The notes beneath the pieces were generated by a model. That model saw only the letters and a program-made list of their open reading frames with translations, was not told where the DNA came from and did no database searches. A DNA stretch of 34,967 bases, taken from assembly GCA_036939975.1 (NCBI GenBank), contig JALLPB010000134.1, positions 747 to 35,713 of the forward strand, given 5' to 3'. Shown here one piece after another: positions 10,376 through 20,823 of this stretch (positions are counted from its first letter, which is position 1; the number at the start of each line of letters is the position of its first letter). Origin of the DNA: Cyclostephanos tholiformis. Taxonomy: Eukaryota; Bacillariophyta; Thalassiosirophyceae; Thalassiosirales; Thalassiosiraceae. The position numbers were made by a program, and so were the translations under genes.

Positions 10376-10700
10376 TACTTGGATAGCCGGGAAGTTTTTT
10401 TTGAGAATCCACGATTGAAACTTCCCTCCGGCTTAACTTCCCGCTTATCCGTTCCCCAAAATGTGATTGTTTTAGGTCTGGATAGTTGGGAACATGTCCA
10501 AAAATTCAAAAAAATGGCCTGAACGGAAAAAAATCGGAAAGAATCTTCCCGGCTATCCGGAGGGCACTTCCCGAGCGGCCGACTGGATAGTTGGGAACAT
10601 GTCAAAAAATTCAAAAAAGTTGCCTGAACGGAAAAATTGGAAAAAATCCCCGCTTCCTGGCCGCTCAGGAAGTGCCCTCTGGATAGCCGGGAAGTTAAAT
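10376..10700. repeat. Complex inverted/direct repeat cluster built on GGATAGCCGGGAAG
   Basis: GGATAGCCGGGAAG occurs forward near 10380 and 10681 and inverted near 10547. A 36-nt arm at 10545-10580 pairs with 10659-10694 with two mismatches, around a 78-nt loop. A second unit (GGATAGTTGGGAACATGTC followed by an A-rich tract and GCCTGAACGG) is directly repeated near 10482 and 10585. This looks like a foldback or MITE-type element; no target duplication is evident. Confidence 0.7.
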
Positions 10701-11646
10701 TTCCACTTCCCGCCTTTGTCTATCTCATGTTCCTGACATACCATGGATCGCATATTCAAGGCCAATGGTGGATTTTTTCACTACCCTGACCTGCGCTCGG
10801 CGGTTGTCGAGCACATTTCTTTAGGTAGGGTTAGCCCTGTCGACGGCCGCATCAAGGCTGTCGTCGCCTTCGTATTGTGGTGCCTAGGGTCAACGGTGGA
10901 CGGTGGTGGGTAGTCAATGTCGTGCGAATATTAGACGAATGGGTGGAGCAGATTGAGGTCCGCGAGTGGTAACAAATAAAAACAACAATCAACAAAGAAT
11001 GGAGGGCAGCCAGGTGGAAGCGCGGTGAGCAATGGAGGGGGCTAAGCAAGGGAAGTGATGGGACGAGACGGGTAAGAGGGGCAGTCCGTGGGGGGTATGA
11101 TGACAACGATGCGGCCCCATTAAAATATGTAATATAACAATCAACAGCAAAGATGGAGGGGTGGACGAAGAGGTGGGGGTGGAAAGCAACAATCGCAACG
11201 AGGAGGAATGGCAGGGGAAGAGGCAGAGGACGAAGAGTCGGACGATGACAGGGAGGTCGAGGATGACAATGGACGATGGGGACCACGATCCTCCGCATGT
11301 CGATGACAACGTTGATGGCCACGGCCAAGGACAACGAGGAGAACGTACGACGAAAAACGGCGGCAGGCCGCTTAGTTCGGTCGTCATCGGCGAGAAGGGT
11401 GGCCCTATGGCCGCAGTAAAGGATAAGACATGATGACGGAAAAAATGATGACGACAAAATTCACTATCACAGCATAACAACCACACAACAATCAAATAAA
11501 ATGACGACATATTTGGCGAGTTTAAGGGGGAGGACGAGACGATCGGGGTCTATTTTAATGCGGGAGGGGTATAAATAATGTGTATAAATAAATGTTACAC
11601 TTTTCTAGGTGTGTATATTACTGTAGCACTCGCCCCCTACGCTCGG

Positions 11647-11718
11647 GACGCCCAAACAAAGCGTACACACGTTAGCCCATGATGTGGGGATGAGGCGGGT
11701 ATGCTTGGTTTGGGCGTC
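11647..11718. repeat. Imperfect inverted repeat (20-nt arms)
   Basis: The arm at 11647-11666 (GACGCCCAAACAAAGCGTAC) pairs with 11699-11718 with two mismatches across a 32-nt loop. It could be a foldback element remnant or a structured transcript end. No gene is attached to it. Confidence 0.6.
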
Positions 11719-12145
11719 GCTGGCCCATAGGCGGCGCTAGGGGCCATTTCCGCCGGCCACCATGGTTGACCGGTTTTTCGAGATGTGCGTCAAGGGAGGT
11801 GGTTCAACTAATACGTAGGAATAGTACAAAGCTACGTGAAAAAAGTGAAGGCGCACAAAAGGGGTTATTCGTATTTTTTGCTTCTGCAGGCATCTACGGA
11901 GAGAGGCCCAAAAAATTCCTTGTGACTAGGCATATCCAACTATCGGCCACCAGGCCGGACCTGTGATTATATTCTGACCGGGAAATAAATTTAAACAGCC
12001 TGAGAAAGCAGAAAAGAAACCCTGTGAGAAAATGCAACTTCCCAGCTATCTGAGTATCTGAATGCAATCTTAGCCTAAGCTGTTAACTGTACACAACACA
12101 AAAGTACTTAAATAATAGTACTTTAGCAAGTGTGTGTCTTACTTA

Positions 12146-12883
12146 AGTTATGTTGTAATTAAAGTAACACATACTCAATCTATCTATAGGTACAAACGTA
12201 CCAAAAAGTTTATATGTATTCAAATAGGAAGATGTTGAAGTAGGACCAGAAATGTGAAAAATCATCACCAGGAAGGTGATATATTGGTACCCAAAAGGTG
12301 ATAAAATGGCATATACAGATGAAGGAAGAACTTTTGGAAGATGAGAAATAACCTGACTACTGGGGCATGGCAGTACGATATTGAATGTCCTACCAATAAC
12401 ATCTTCCTGAGCACTTCTGTTGACATTGAAAACCCAGACAACAGCAAGGAGCACAGCATGGCTGGCAATAAGCTGGATGACAAATCATGCATGGATGCCA
12501 ATCTTGTTGTGGTTTTTGTAGCAGTGATGCTCAATTTACTGAATTTTAGTAATTGTTTGAGATAGTTTTTCTATGGGAGATGAAGCGCATCTAATGCGCA
12601 TATCATATTGGTGGGTATTTTTTTTCCTACAATTTATTCTACAGGAGATGGAAGATGCTGATGGCATTGATGTGGCCTTAGCTGATGGCTTTTGACATGA
12701 TATGTCAAAACAGAGTGGGGGATTGGGCTTGATTTGAGGGCTTGGCCCAAAAGGTTGGCTTTGGAGGGCATTTGATGGGAATGATTGGCAAAAATGGACA
12801 GCAGCAAGGAACTTGAGTTATATGTAACTAAAGTAACACATACTCAATCTATATAATTACATAGTTACCAAAAAAAATTGTAA
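12146..12883. repeat. Pair of direct repeats enclosing about 600 bp
   Basis: A 24-nt identical stretch, TAAAGTAACACATACTCAAT plus CTAT, occurs at 12160-12183 and 12829-12852. Weaker similarity extends on both sides (ACTTRAGTTAT before, GTACC with an A run after). The enclosed DNA has only short, unconvincing ORFs. It may be the ends of a small non-autonomous element or an old duplication. Confidence 0.55.
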
Positions 12884-13563
12884 TACTTAGTACCAGGGTA
12901 CATCAGTCCTGAAAGTATACTAGTGCTGATTACCAGGTAAGTGCAACACCAGAAACCCAGCAAGATGCAGTATCCTCCTGCAACTTGCAGACAGCTGTCA
13001 TAATTTGATATAAAAGATTAGATGGAGCTAAATAGCAGCATCCAGGAGGGCTATATGGGAATAGTAAGTGTCATATGCAGGAAAAATCATCGGCCGACTT
13101 TAAGTATGTTCACCATTTGTTATACAACCCAAATTGTTTCCCACATAGTTGATGGGATCTACCGAGTCACCGCCTTGATTGTGTCATCTTGTTAGGCTTG
13201 GATTCTACTGCAAGTGAGGAGGGCTTGCTAGGTAGTGAGGAAAATTTAGGATTTTTTAGACCACATTTAGACCACCCCCCATCCATTATTTGTCTAAAAA
13301 TTAGACATGCTACCAATGACGGATTCAGTAATATTCTTAGGAGAGGAAATGCCACCACAACTATGGCCACCAACACTTGACATGGCCTAATGCTGCACGG
13401 AAGATCAATTGTCCCAACCTGACATGTTGGATTGATGGTGGACAATTCTTCAATCTAGCAGGCATGTTTTCTATGTATCTGGATTAAATTTAGTTGCAGT
13501 GCAATGTCCCAAAACTGAGATTGTTTGATTAAAGAAAAAGAAATCAGTGAAAAATAAACATAT
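12884..13563. other. CpG-poor AT-rich DNA without a recognised gene
   Basis: Only short ORFs occur, on both strands, with no family features. The base composition matches the neighbouring decayed repeats. I see no RNA gene or regulatory site. Confidence 0.4.
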
Positions 13564-14301
13564 CTAGCACAGCGATGTTGTCACACACTCACCATCATTG
13601 ACATCACCCACCTCTTCTGCTGCATCATCATGTGGAAGTGTGGTACATGTGAGCAATGTCATCACTGGCTCCATCAACATCTCTCCTTCAACATTCCTCT
13701 TGCATGTGTTAATCTTGCTAGTAAACAAACAAAATGCTTTACAAATTTGCTCCAACCGTCATGGATAATGGTTCCCTTCTTCCCCTCCATCTCCTTGGCA
13801 ATCTTTGCCTCCACAAGCATTGACAACCAAGCATAGTGTGAATAAAAACATGATAGGAGACTTCATCAGTAATTAGCAAACTGCTGAAGTTATGATCTTT
13901 GATCTTTGTAATGGGAATGTTGTGAAGGCAGACAAGCTTTATCCAGTGATGCAGAGCACAGTCCTGAGCACTATGCTTTGCCTTGTATGTAGAATATATG
14001 TCTAGCTGCTTAAGCTTAAGATTTCTTGATGCAACACCAGTCTCTTTTTTCATTTTACTATGAATGTAGTCATGGAGAGCCTTCTCTCCTTTATAGCAAG
14101 ATTTGGCATGTGCCACAGGAGTACTGTAAGCAGAACGTGATGCAGCACTAGTTTGGTAACCCTTACTGTTGGGGCTCTTACACATGACAACAAATGGTTG
14201 CTCGTGGGGATGTTCAGATTTGCCATGAAGAGGGTTCTTCTGGAAGCCATTAGAGAAAAAGAAAAGATCTCCTTTGCCTTCATGGATTCATTAATATGCA
14301 T
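13564..14301 (-). pseudogene. Decayed transposase-like fragment, possibly hAT superfamily
   Basis: The longest open piece (13739-14185) reads through YKGEKALHDYIHSKM to ALHHWIKLVCLHNIPITKI. The latter resembles the W-I-K-L-V...N-x-P-x-T-x-[IV] motif often found between the zinc finger and catalytic core of hAT transposases. The reading frame is broken on both sides, with further open pieces in other frames at 13564-13755 and 14050-14301. No catalytic Asp or dimerisation region can be seen. The family call rests on one motif and is weak; the broken state is clear. Confidence 0.35.
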
Positions 14302-14350
14302 GAGAAATAATGTACTGTCATTTTGACTTATACCTTGATAGTCTACAGTA

Positions 14351-14880
14351 TTGAAAAATGATAAAATTCATGGAAGGGGAGATATCATTTTTATGATGGA
14401 TCAATGGTTTTGGACACCCATTATTCAGATTTACATCAGTCTGCAGTTCTGGATGATGGTGCAATCTTTAGGTAAATTATATTTGTGAGATCCCCACCAC
14501 AATTTTGGATGGCAGGGGATGAATATTGATTAAGATTTAGTTCATTGAAAATGATAAAATTCATGGAAGGGGAGGCATCATTTTTATGAAGGATCAATGG
14601 TTTCCACCACCCATTACTTGGAATTACATCAGTCTGTGGAACCAGCTGATGGTGCAATCTTTTGAAAAATTAGATTTGCGAGATCCCCATCAAAATTTTG
14701 GATGGCAGGGGATGATTAATGAAGAAGATATGGTTAGTTGAAAACAATAAAATTCATGGAAGGGGAGGAATCTTTTTCATGACAGATAAATGGTTTTGGC
14801 AACCCATAGTTTGGGCTTATATAAGTCTGATGTCCCAGCAAATAGTGCAGATGGTGCAATCTTTTGGTAAATTATATTTG
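14351..14880. repeat. Tandem array A, about 193-bp unit, 2.7 copies
   Basis: Units begin at 14351, 14545 and 14738. Each starts with TTGAAAA and continues with ATAAAATTCATGGAAGGGGA, later CATCAGTCTG or a variant, then ATGGTGCAATCTTT. The first two copies also share GAGATCCCCA and TTTTGGATGGCAGGGGATGA. The third is cut short at the start of array B. Copies differ by many substitutions, so the array is old. Confidence 0.85.
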
Positions 14881-15346
14881 GCACTGTTACACTGCTGGCC
14901 AAGCTGACCCAGATTTGGGATATCTAAAGATGGTGGGTTGAAATAATGATGTGTTGACATGGTTGAGGCTATACAATACCACTCACTTCTTCTTCATATC
15001 CATATTGTATATATAGAAAGTGTTTGAGCACATTCATATGCTGTGATTAGGCATATGGGCCCACCCTTGCACTGTTACACTGCTGGCCAAGCTGACCCAG
15101 ATTTGGGTAATCTGGAAATGGTGGGGTGAAATAATGACTTTTAAAGATGGTTGATGCTATACAATACTACTTACTTCTTCTGAGCATTCATATTGTATAT
15201 GTAAAAAGTGTTTGAGCACATTCATATGCTGTGAATAGGCATATGGATGCACCCTTGCACTCTTACGGGTAATCTGGGAATGGTGGGGTGAAATAATGAC
15301 TTTTTGACATGGTTGAGGCTGTACAATACCACTCACTTCTTCTCCA
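14881..15346. repeat. Tandem array B, about 188-bp unit, 2.5 copies
   Basis: Units begin with GCACTSTTAC at 14881, 15069 and 15257. They share GGTGAAATAATGA or a close variant, CATGGTTGAGGCT or a variant, ACAATACYACTYACTTCTTC and, in the first two copies, TTTGAGCACATTCATATGCT. The third copy has lost about 28 nt after its first ten bases and is truncated at its end. The array abuts array A without a gap. Confidence 0.85.
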
Positions 15347-15636
15347 AATCCTTCTCAAGAAGCCAAAATTGATCTGGCTGCATTAATTTTTATGACATAA
15401 ACTGGATGACTCTAATGACATAAAAATACATCTGAGTTACAATTAAATTTGATGACCAAATAATGTTCTTAGTAGGTATGTATGATACTAAAAACCATTG
15501 TATTTTTTGGTTGCAGATGGGTGCAAAGCATAATTGTTTCCCACAATTTTCTGGTGAGAAAGAATTATGCTTCACACCCATCCAAACTAATTCACTTGGT
15601 GCAAATGATACATAATAATAACAATTTTTTCTCAAG
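15347..15636. other. Flank between tandem arrays and pogo-like element
   Basis: AT-rich DNA without a supported gene. The pogo-like element begins immediately after it. Confidence 0.4.
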
Positions 15637-15649
15637 TAGAGGAGCGGTC
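15637..15649 (+). repeat. Left TIR of pogo-like element with TA flank
   Basis: Thirteen nucleotides, including the TA duplication, that match the inverted right end exactly. Confidence 0.85.
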
Positions 15650-16050
15650 ATTTTAGGCCTGACTTTTTTTGACCATTTCTCAAATCATGACATTTTGAAT
15701 TTGTACTTTTTGAGTGTGCCAAACGAAGCGTATCATCGAGGAGTATCCAGGAAAACTAACTCCATCTTTTCAAATCCAAATATTGATGAAGTTTTGGGCA
15801 ATTGTAGTCAATCGTGGGATTCGGCCCTGGGTAGTGGCTAGCCATTTTAAGGAATCACTAGCTTTGCCTAGCAAAAAATACACTTACATGCCGCAAAATG
15901 CTCCCCTTGATCTCCTCTTTCCAACGGTGTGTCAATATATTTGGCGCGACTAAAATTTGCTTCCATAAAAATTGAACACTCACATCGTACCACTCTATTG
16001 TAATTGCTACCATCCCCGACCCCAATACTCCCCCCCCATATTATCTGACG

Positions 16051-18665
16051 ATGCCCTGTCCACAGAGACTATTTGGAGCCGAGTCTGCCAAGGCATATGC
16101 TGGAGAAGGGGGGCTTATGCAGTACTTTGCTATGAAATCAAAGCCCCCCCCCCCCCCAGGTTGTGGCCGTAGTCGTCCACCGAAGAAGAGGAAAACACAA
16201 CACGGTGGTGACGGATTGGCTGACAATGATGGCAAAGCCCGACTCGACATGTTAGAAGGGGGAGAAGAACAGCCTCCTCCACCTGCGGCTGCAGCAAATG
16301 TTCCATTCCTCCCAAAAGAGACGCGCATCAATTGGGGAAAAGGAGAGCACCGTGATTTGCTGGAAAAGGCCATTCAAGATTGGCACAAAAGAATGGCTGA
16401 CAACATCAACAACATCAAGGAGGGGTGTCATAAGAAATGTTATGACGAATTTGCAAAGCAGTATGGGATTCCCCCTCAAACATTTTATAAGTACGTCAAG
16501 CCTACTAATCCACGCATTCTTGGTGATGGATCTCGTGGCAAAAAGAAGTGGTTGTCAAACGATGATATCCAATTTGTTGGGTGTGTTCTTGCGTGTGCTG
16601 ATCAAGAAAATGATGGCCTGTCGTCATAAGAGGCAGTTGATATGATCCAAGAACTCAAGCCTGACCTCACGAGGGTTGCCGCACGAAGGCAGATACAGCA
16701 TTATGTCTTGCCTGCGAATTCTAAACTGGGTGTGCTTAAGAAAATCAAGCAAAAAGTTCAAGCAACTACTAGTGACAGGACAAATATAAATACTGCACAG
16801 CAATATCACTGGCATCGTGCAGTTGATTAAGTTTATGATTTTATGAGGACCAAGAACACAGGACTGGGCAAGTTATCAGGCAAATCATTTGGCGAGGTCA
16901 TGCCAAACTTCATTATTGGCCTTGAAGAAATGTGTCTCATGAGTGATTGCCACAGCAACCTTCGAGTATTTGCTGCGGCCGATAAGAAGAAGGAGGAGAA
17001 GCTCCTCACAGACTGCCGTTGTTCAATCACTGTCGTGCATACTGGAACTGCCTCTGGAATCACCGGGCCAACCATTTTCCTACTGATGGGGAAAAAACGC
17101 CACAAGAATTTCAATGATGATTACTTAGTGAGGTTTGGCATGGCCAAAGGTTCGACAATTCCAATGACAGAGAATGCACACATTACTGATGATGCATGGC
17201 TGGAAGCATCAAAGGCCATTGTGAAGGGTTATCGTCAACTTCCGTTTATGAAAGAGAATCAGGATTGGTATGTCACTGAGCTTCTAGATGGATTCAAGTC
17301 ACATGAGAATGTCCTCAATGCTCACAAGATTCGAGCGGAAGATCATATCTCTAAAAGAGGAGTCAAACTCCTCACATGTTAATCAGGATATGATCAACTA
17401 ACAGCCAAAAATGACAAGAAGAATGCTGCAGAGTCACTTTACGATCAGCGCCGGGCCAAGAAGTGGCAAACAGGAAAGACTCATATCGATCAATACGACC
17501 TTGTTTTGACTGTGATGCGAATTGTCAGGGCAACATCAGAGGCTACCTGGGTTTCATCATTTCAGCGTGTCAATCTTCACCCAGGAACACGAGTAGCTTT
17601 TCCAGTGTTTTGCAAGAAGATTGCTGGATTTCTTTGGGCAAGCAAGAGTTTCAAGGATGAAAATATTGATCCAACGCCCAAAGAAAAATTTGCAATGCTG
17701 CCATCATTCTGGCATGCAATGCAGCCGGCAGACAGGAAGGTTGTGACGACCATAGTTGCGAGTCATAATTTCAATTACACTGCAGCTTGTCTTTGGATGC
17801 TTCGTTCGAATGCCGTCTTGCGTACAATCAGATGAATGATGTCCATGTCTGTGTAATTGTGACACGAGAGCATCCTGAGATGGTAGAATTCGATGTTGCA
17901 GATTTAGCAGTAGCATGTTCTGATGCGGCTGCAACAGCAACACCTCAGGCAGTTGTTGATTCTAATGCAAACAAATCATCTGTGAATGATAACCTATACA
18001 TGTTAATGTTGAATCCAAAGAATGATGTGGGTACACCACCTCTGAAAGGAGAGGAACTAATCAATCACATGTGTCGTTTTCGAAATGTTCAACATGCAGC
18101 ATCAAAAGGGAGAAGGGACGATGAAGATGAAATTACTCCGTTGGAGCCAAGCCTGGGACTTTCAGTGCATCTATACCCTGATTCCCTGAAATGTATTCAA
18201 CCAACAGCCAATCAGCTGCGCCGGGGTGCTATTATAAAGGACTACGTCGGAAACCAAGCTGCTCGCAAGCATGCAAAACACAAATTAAACTCATGTGGAT
18301 ATCTTGTTGGCCACTGCGGTGTTGTCAATAGTATTGAGAATATGAAGAGGATGAAGGAACAGCTCGTTATGGCCACCTCGGTTTCAGAAATTCAGCGTAT
18401 GGATGCTGCGGACAAGGAAATGGAGAAGCAACAAAAGAATAAGACGTACAATGAGAAAGCGCCAGCGTCTGTGATGAAACTTGAAGAGAAAGGTCGTGAT
18501 GTTAGTAAGTTGACTGTTGGGGAGATCGAGTCAATACTTTTTGCTGTTTACAATATTACCTTAGATCGTTCAAAGATGAGGAAGCCTGATTATGTTAGTT
18601 CTTTGGAGAAAGAGATGACAAGGAGTATTAATAAGTATGAGTCATTTATTATTTTGCAACAGTGA
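16051..18665 (+). pseudogene. Pogo-like DDE transposase pseudogene
   Basis: One frame from ATG 16051 is interrupted by TAA at 16627 and 16828 and by a stop at 17380. The last third (17787-18665) is in another frame. The N-terminal part is basic (PPKKRKTQ) and followed by helix-turn-helix-like sequence (PPQTFYKYVKPTNPR). The DDE core follows: LEEMCLMS, CSITVVHTGTASG, MTENAHITDDAW and LLDGFKSHENV with the probable second Asp at 17287. A short +1-frame stretch at about 17352-17387 contains SSHVNQ before GYDQLTAKND, so two compensating frameshifts bracket this site. At the position expected for the first catalytic Asp there is Glu. The C-terminal part is Glu/Lys-rich. It is clearly non-functional as written, yet most codons are intact, so it is not very old. 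Confidence 0.8.
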
Positions 18666-19138
18666 AGGGTGCGCTCTGCACATCTTGGGCGCTCTGCTGG
18701 GAAGGCATTCGGTATTCGGTGGACTGGGTCATCAACTAAGTAGTGGGGGGGGGGTGGGGGCGGCAGCAGATCTAGCACGGTGGTGTTTATTTTAACTTGA
18801 TTGTAAAATCCAGATTTAAAATGTGTTACTTTTTTCTTAGTTTGTTTCATGGACAACTGAAGACAATTAAGGGAGCAGGATGATGAGAGGATGGCGCGAG
18901 GCCTGGACAAGTTTTAGGGGGAAGCCCTCCAATCCCTGTACTAAATGATATGGACCTTGCGGAGGAGGAGAAGATGGCCAAAATATTTAGGAGGAGATGG
19001 CCAAAATATTTAAAACCTCGCGGAGGAGGAGGAGACGGGGTTACAACCTAAAACCAAGAGTTCCTACACACAGAAAAATGGCGGGAAGAAAAAATCTCCG
19101 GGTACAGTTATTCCTTAAAATGGACCGTTCCGTAAAAA
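18666..19138. other. 3' non-coding part of the pogo-like element
   Basis: It contains a G-run (18746-18765) and GATGGCCAAAATATTTA directly repeated at 18973-18989 and 18996-19012 within GGAGGA-rich sequence. No ORF is supported. These may be subterminal transposase-binding repeats or plain microsatellite growth. Confidence 0.45.
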
Positions 19139-19151
19139 GACCGCTCCTCTA
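19139..19151 (-). repeat. Right TIR of pogo-like element with TA flank
   Basis: GACCGCTCCTCTA, exact inverted copy of the left end. The final TA is the presumed target duplication. Confidence 0.85.
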
Positions 19152-19720
19152 TTTTAAGTAAGGCTCTCCAATACACGATCTCTCTTACCAGGCACAGATA
19201 CAATACCTACCTTCTCAAAAACATGGTGACCATGGCATCCACCTTAGCTGGGAATGTCGGATTTTGAAATGTCATCCCGAGGGTCAAAATGACGGACATG
19301 TTTTATGTTGCCTGGCATGTCCAAAAACATGTTGGCCAAGGACCCCAAATGTTGTGCTGACATGTCACTGGCCAATATGTTGGCTGCCATGTTGGCTATA
19401 ACTATTACTTATGTTATTACAATACTTAGGTAGATAAGACACTAAGAGCAAGATGAAGTAATAGTACTTACTTAAGTGAGTGCATAGTCAGAAGCGAAAG
19501 AGGTTTGTCTGACTGAGGAGCCCCAACTCTATGTAAGAAGCCCATATATGCATGTTGTAGTAGTACTAGCCTCCCTCTCACACCCTTGATGCCACACATA
19601 TTTAAAAATTGATGGAGGGTTCTCTTGTTGCTCTTTGGCAAGCTCATCTCATTAATTTACAGGCAAAACTTGAAGCCTCTGAGCAATGCCTTCTCCTCTA
19701 AAATTTGGCTAGTGCAAGAA
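19152..19720. other. Non-coding DNA with clustered CATGT/GGCCAA repeats
   Basis: Between about 19296 and 19400 ACATGT, CATGTTGG and TGGCCAA recur in both orientations and could fold into hairpins. Such clusters resemble subterminal transposase-binding regions, but no matching partner end was found. No gene is visible. Confidence 0.4.
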
Positions 19721-20158
19721 TGATGCATCCATCAGTTTGACCATCTATTTATCAGATTCGACATTGGTGTAGAAGGTAGGAACTGTCTCCGAACAGCTGA
19801 GGTTAATGCTACTCTTTGGGAGAGCAGTATCTGCCAAATTCTTGAATACCTTCAAGCTACCCACCCCAAAGAGTTAGCACTGTGGATCCACCTACAGTGG
19901 AGGTGTACAATTGACACCCCCCTCCCAGACCCTGTGACTGTTCCACTCACCCACAATCCATTGCAACTACAACACATCTCTCAGGTTGAACTCTGCACAA
20001 TGATATGACACATTGAGGTTGCTATTTATGTCAATAATCCAGTACGAGATATTGGTGATGACTTCACCTACATGTCCGGTCACAATGATGCAACTCACTA
20101 TGTGACTGCCGAGCTCCGAGCTCAATGAAACAATAAGGCAATCTGTATCCCTTTTTGA
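19721..20158 (+). pseudogene. Decayed ORF interrupted only by TGA codons
   Basis: One plus frame reads sensibly from TGA 19721 to TGA 20156, with in-frame TGA at 20006 and 20126 and no TAA or TAG. Visible text includes ATLWESSICQILEYLQATHP, then ELALWIHLQWRC and DIGDDFTYMSGHNDATHYV. I recognise no family. TGA is what CGA (Arg) becomes by a C-to-T change at CpG, so the pattern fits the decay seen in the H3 pseudogene nearby. It may be chance, as the open segments are at most about 95 codons. Confidence 0.35.
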
Positions 20159-20369
20159 GGAAATTGCTACTCTTCTTGATAATGCAAGACAACTTGAGAG
20201 GTTGGTTCAACGGTAAGCGAACCATCTTACTAAAGCATTAACTTATATAAAAATTAGTTGGTTTTGCTCACCACCTCCACGGTACCAATTATTCCAGTTG
20301 CACCAACTGTTGCTCCTGGACCTTTTCATACTTTCCATCGCAGGCATATTTAATCTAAGCTGTTTCCCC

Positions 20370-20738
20370 TTAGATGTATTCTTTATCATGTTTGTACACA
20401 CGATAACATTTATGCCTGCCCTGATCCTCCCTGACATATATATCATTTACCATGAGCCAAGTTCTGGGGATTAGTTTCATCATAGCAGGGCATCTTGCCT
20501 TCACATCTCTGTATAACAACCTCTCTGCTTTCCCTTTCCCACATGGAACATAAATTGTGGTTGCTGATCTGAACCTCCTATCATCCTCTGCCAAATAACT
20601 TAGAAATCCATAAACATTCAGTTTTCTTTTGGAGAATCCCCAAATTGGCATCAATCCTATCTTTGGTTTGATCCAGTTAAGGAAATCAATATATGCTTCT
20701 CTCCATGATTGACAAACCCCTAAAATAGCAAAGAACAC
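20370..20738 (-). pseudogene. Open remnant of unknown protein (122 codons)
   Basis: The reading frame on the minus strand includes AYIDFLNWIKPKIGLMPIWG and YVPCGKGKAERLLYRDVK. Its composition is protein-like, but no family is recognised and no complete gene surrounds it. It lies in a CpG-poor block of decayed elements, so a relic is more likely than a gene. Confidence 0.3.
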
Positions 20739-20823
20739 ATCATCCCATCCGCAGTCAACATGAACCTCACCCCTGTTTTTTTAATCCCCAAATATTCTAC
20801 AACTTCCAATCCCACCATGCCCA

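Larger units (their letters stand above)
10294..12145. other. Intergenic region with inverted-repeat debris, no convincing gene
   Basis: This region holds the two inverted repeats annotated separately and biased, purine-rich sequence (11150-11430) that yields long but unconvincing ORFs on both strands. A 57-codon ORF beginning at ATG 10743 has unremarkable composition and no recognised homology. TATA-like GTATAAATAA motifs occur near 11570-11592, but no gene follows them. Confidence 0.4.
15637..19151 (+). mobile_element. Pogo/Tc1-mariner-like DNA transposon, complete ends, inactivated
   Basis: The left end TAGAGGAGCGGTC (15637-15649) is the exact reverse complement of the right end (19139-19151). 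The outermost TA on each side fits the TA target duplication of the Tc1/mariner/pogo group, leaving an 11-bp perfect TIR. The right end repeats the TIR core internally: 19113-19127 reads, inverted, as CGGTCCATTTTAAGG, close to CGGTCATTTTAGG at 15645-15657 on the left. Between them lies one transposase gene on the plus strand, broken by stops and frameshifts. The span is 3515 bp. The bounded structure is directly visible; the superfamily call combines the TA flanks and the DDE gene. Confidence 0.82.

Noticed and set aside
10852..11457. 201-codon minus-strand ORF
   Set aside because: Biased Pro/His/Ser/Leu text from purine-rich DNA, overlapped by other ORFs, with no family feature.
11766..11966. 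66-codon plus-strand ORF
   Set aside because: It starts with TTG, has no recognised feature and no codon evidence.
12341..12565. 74-codon plus-strand ORF
   Set aside because: A minus-strand ORF of similar size overlaps it, no homology is recognised, and it lies between direct repeats in CpG-poor DNA.
14351..15346. CRISPR-like array
   Set aside because: Units are 188-193 bp tandem copies without short repeats and unique spacers, and the DNA is eukaryotic.
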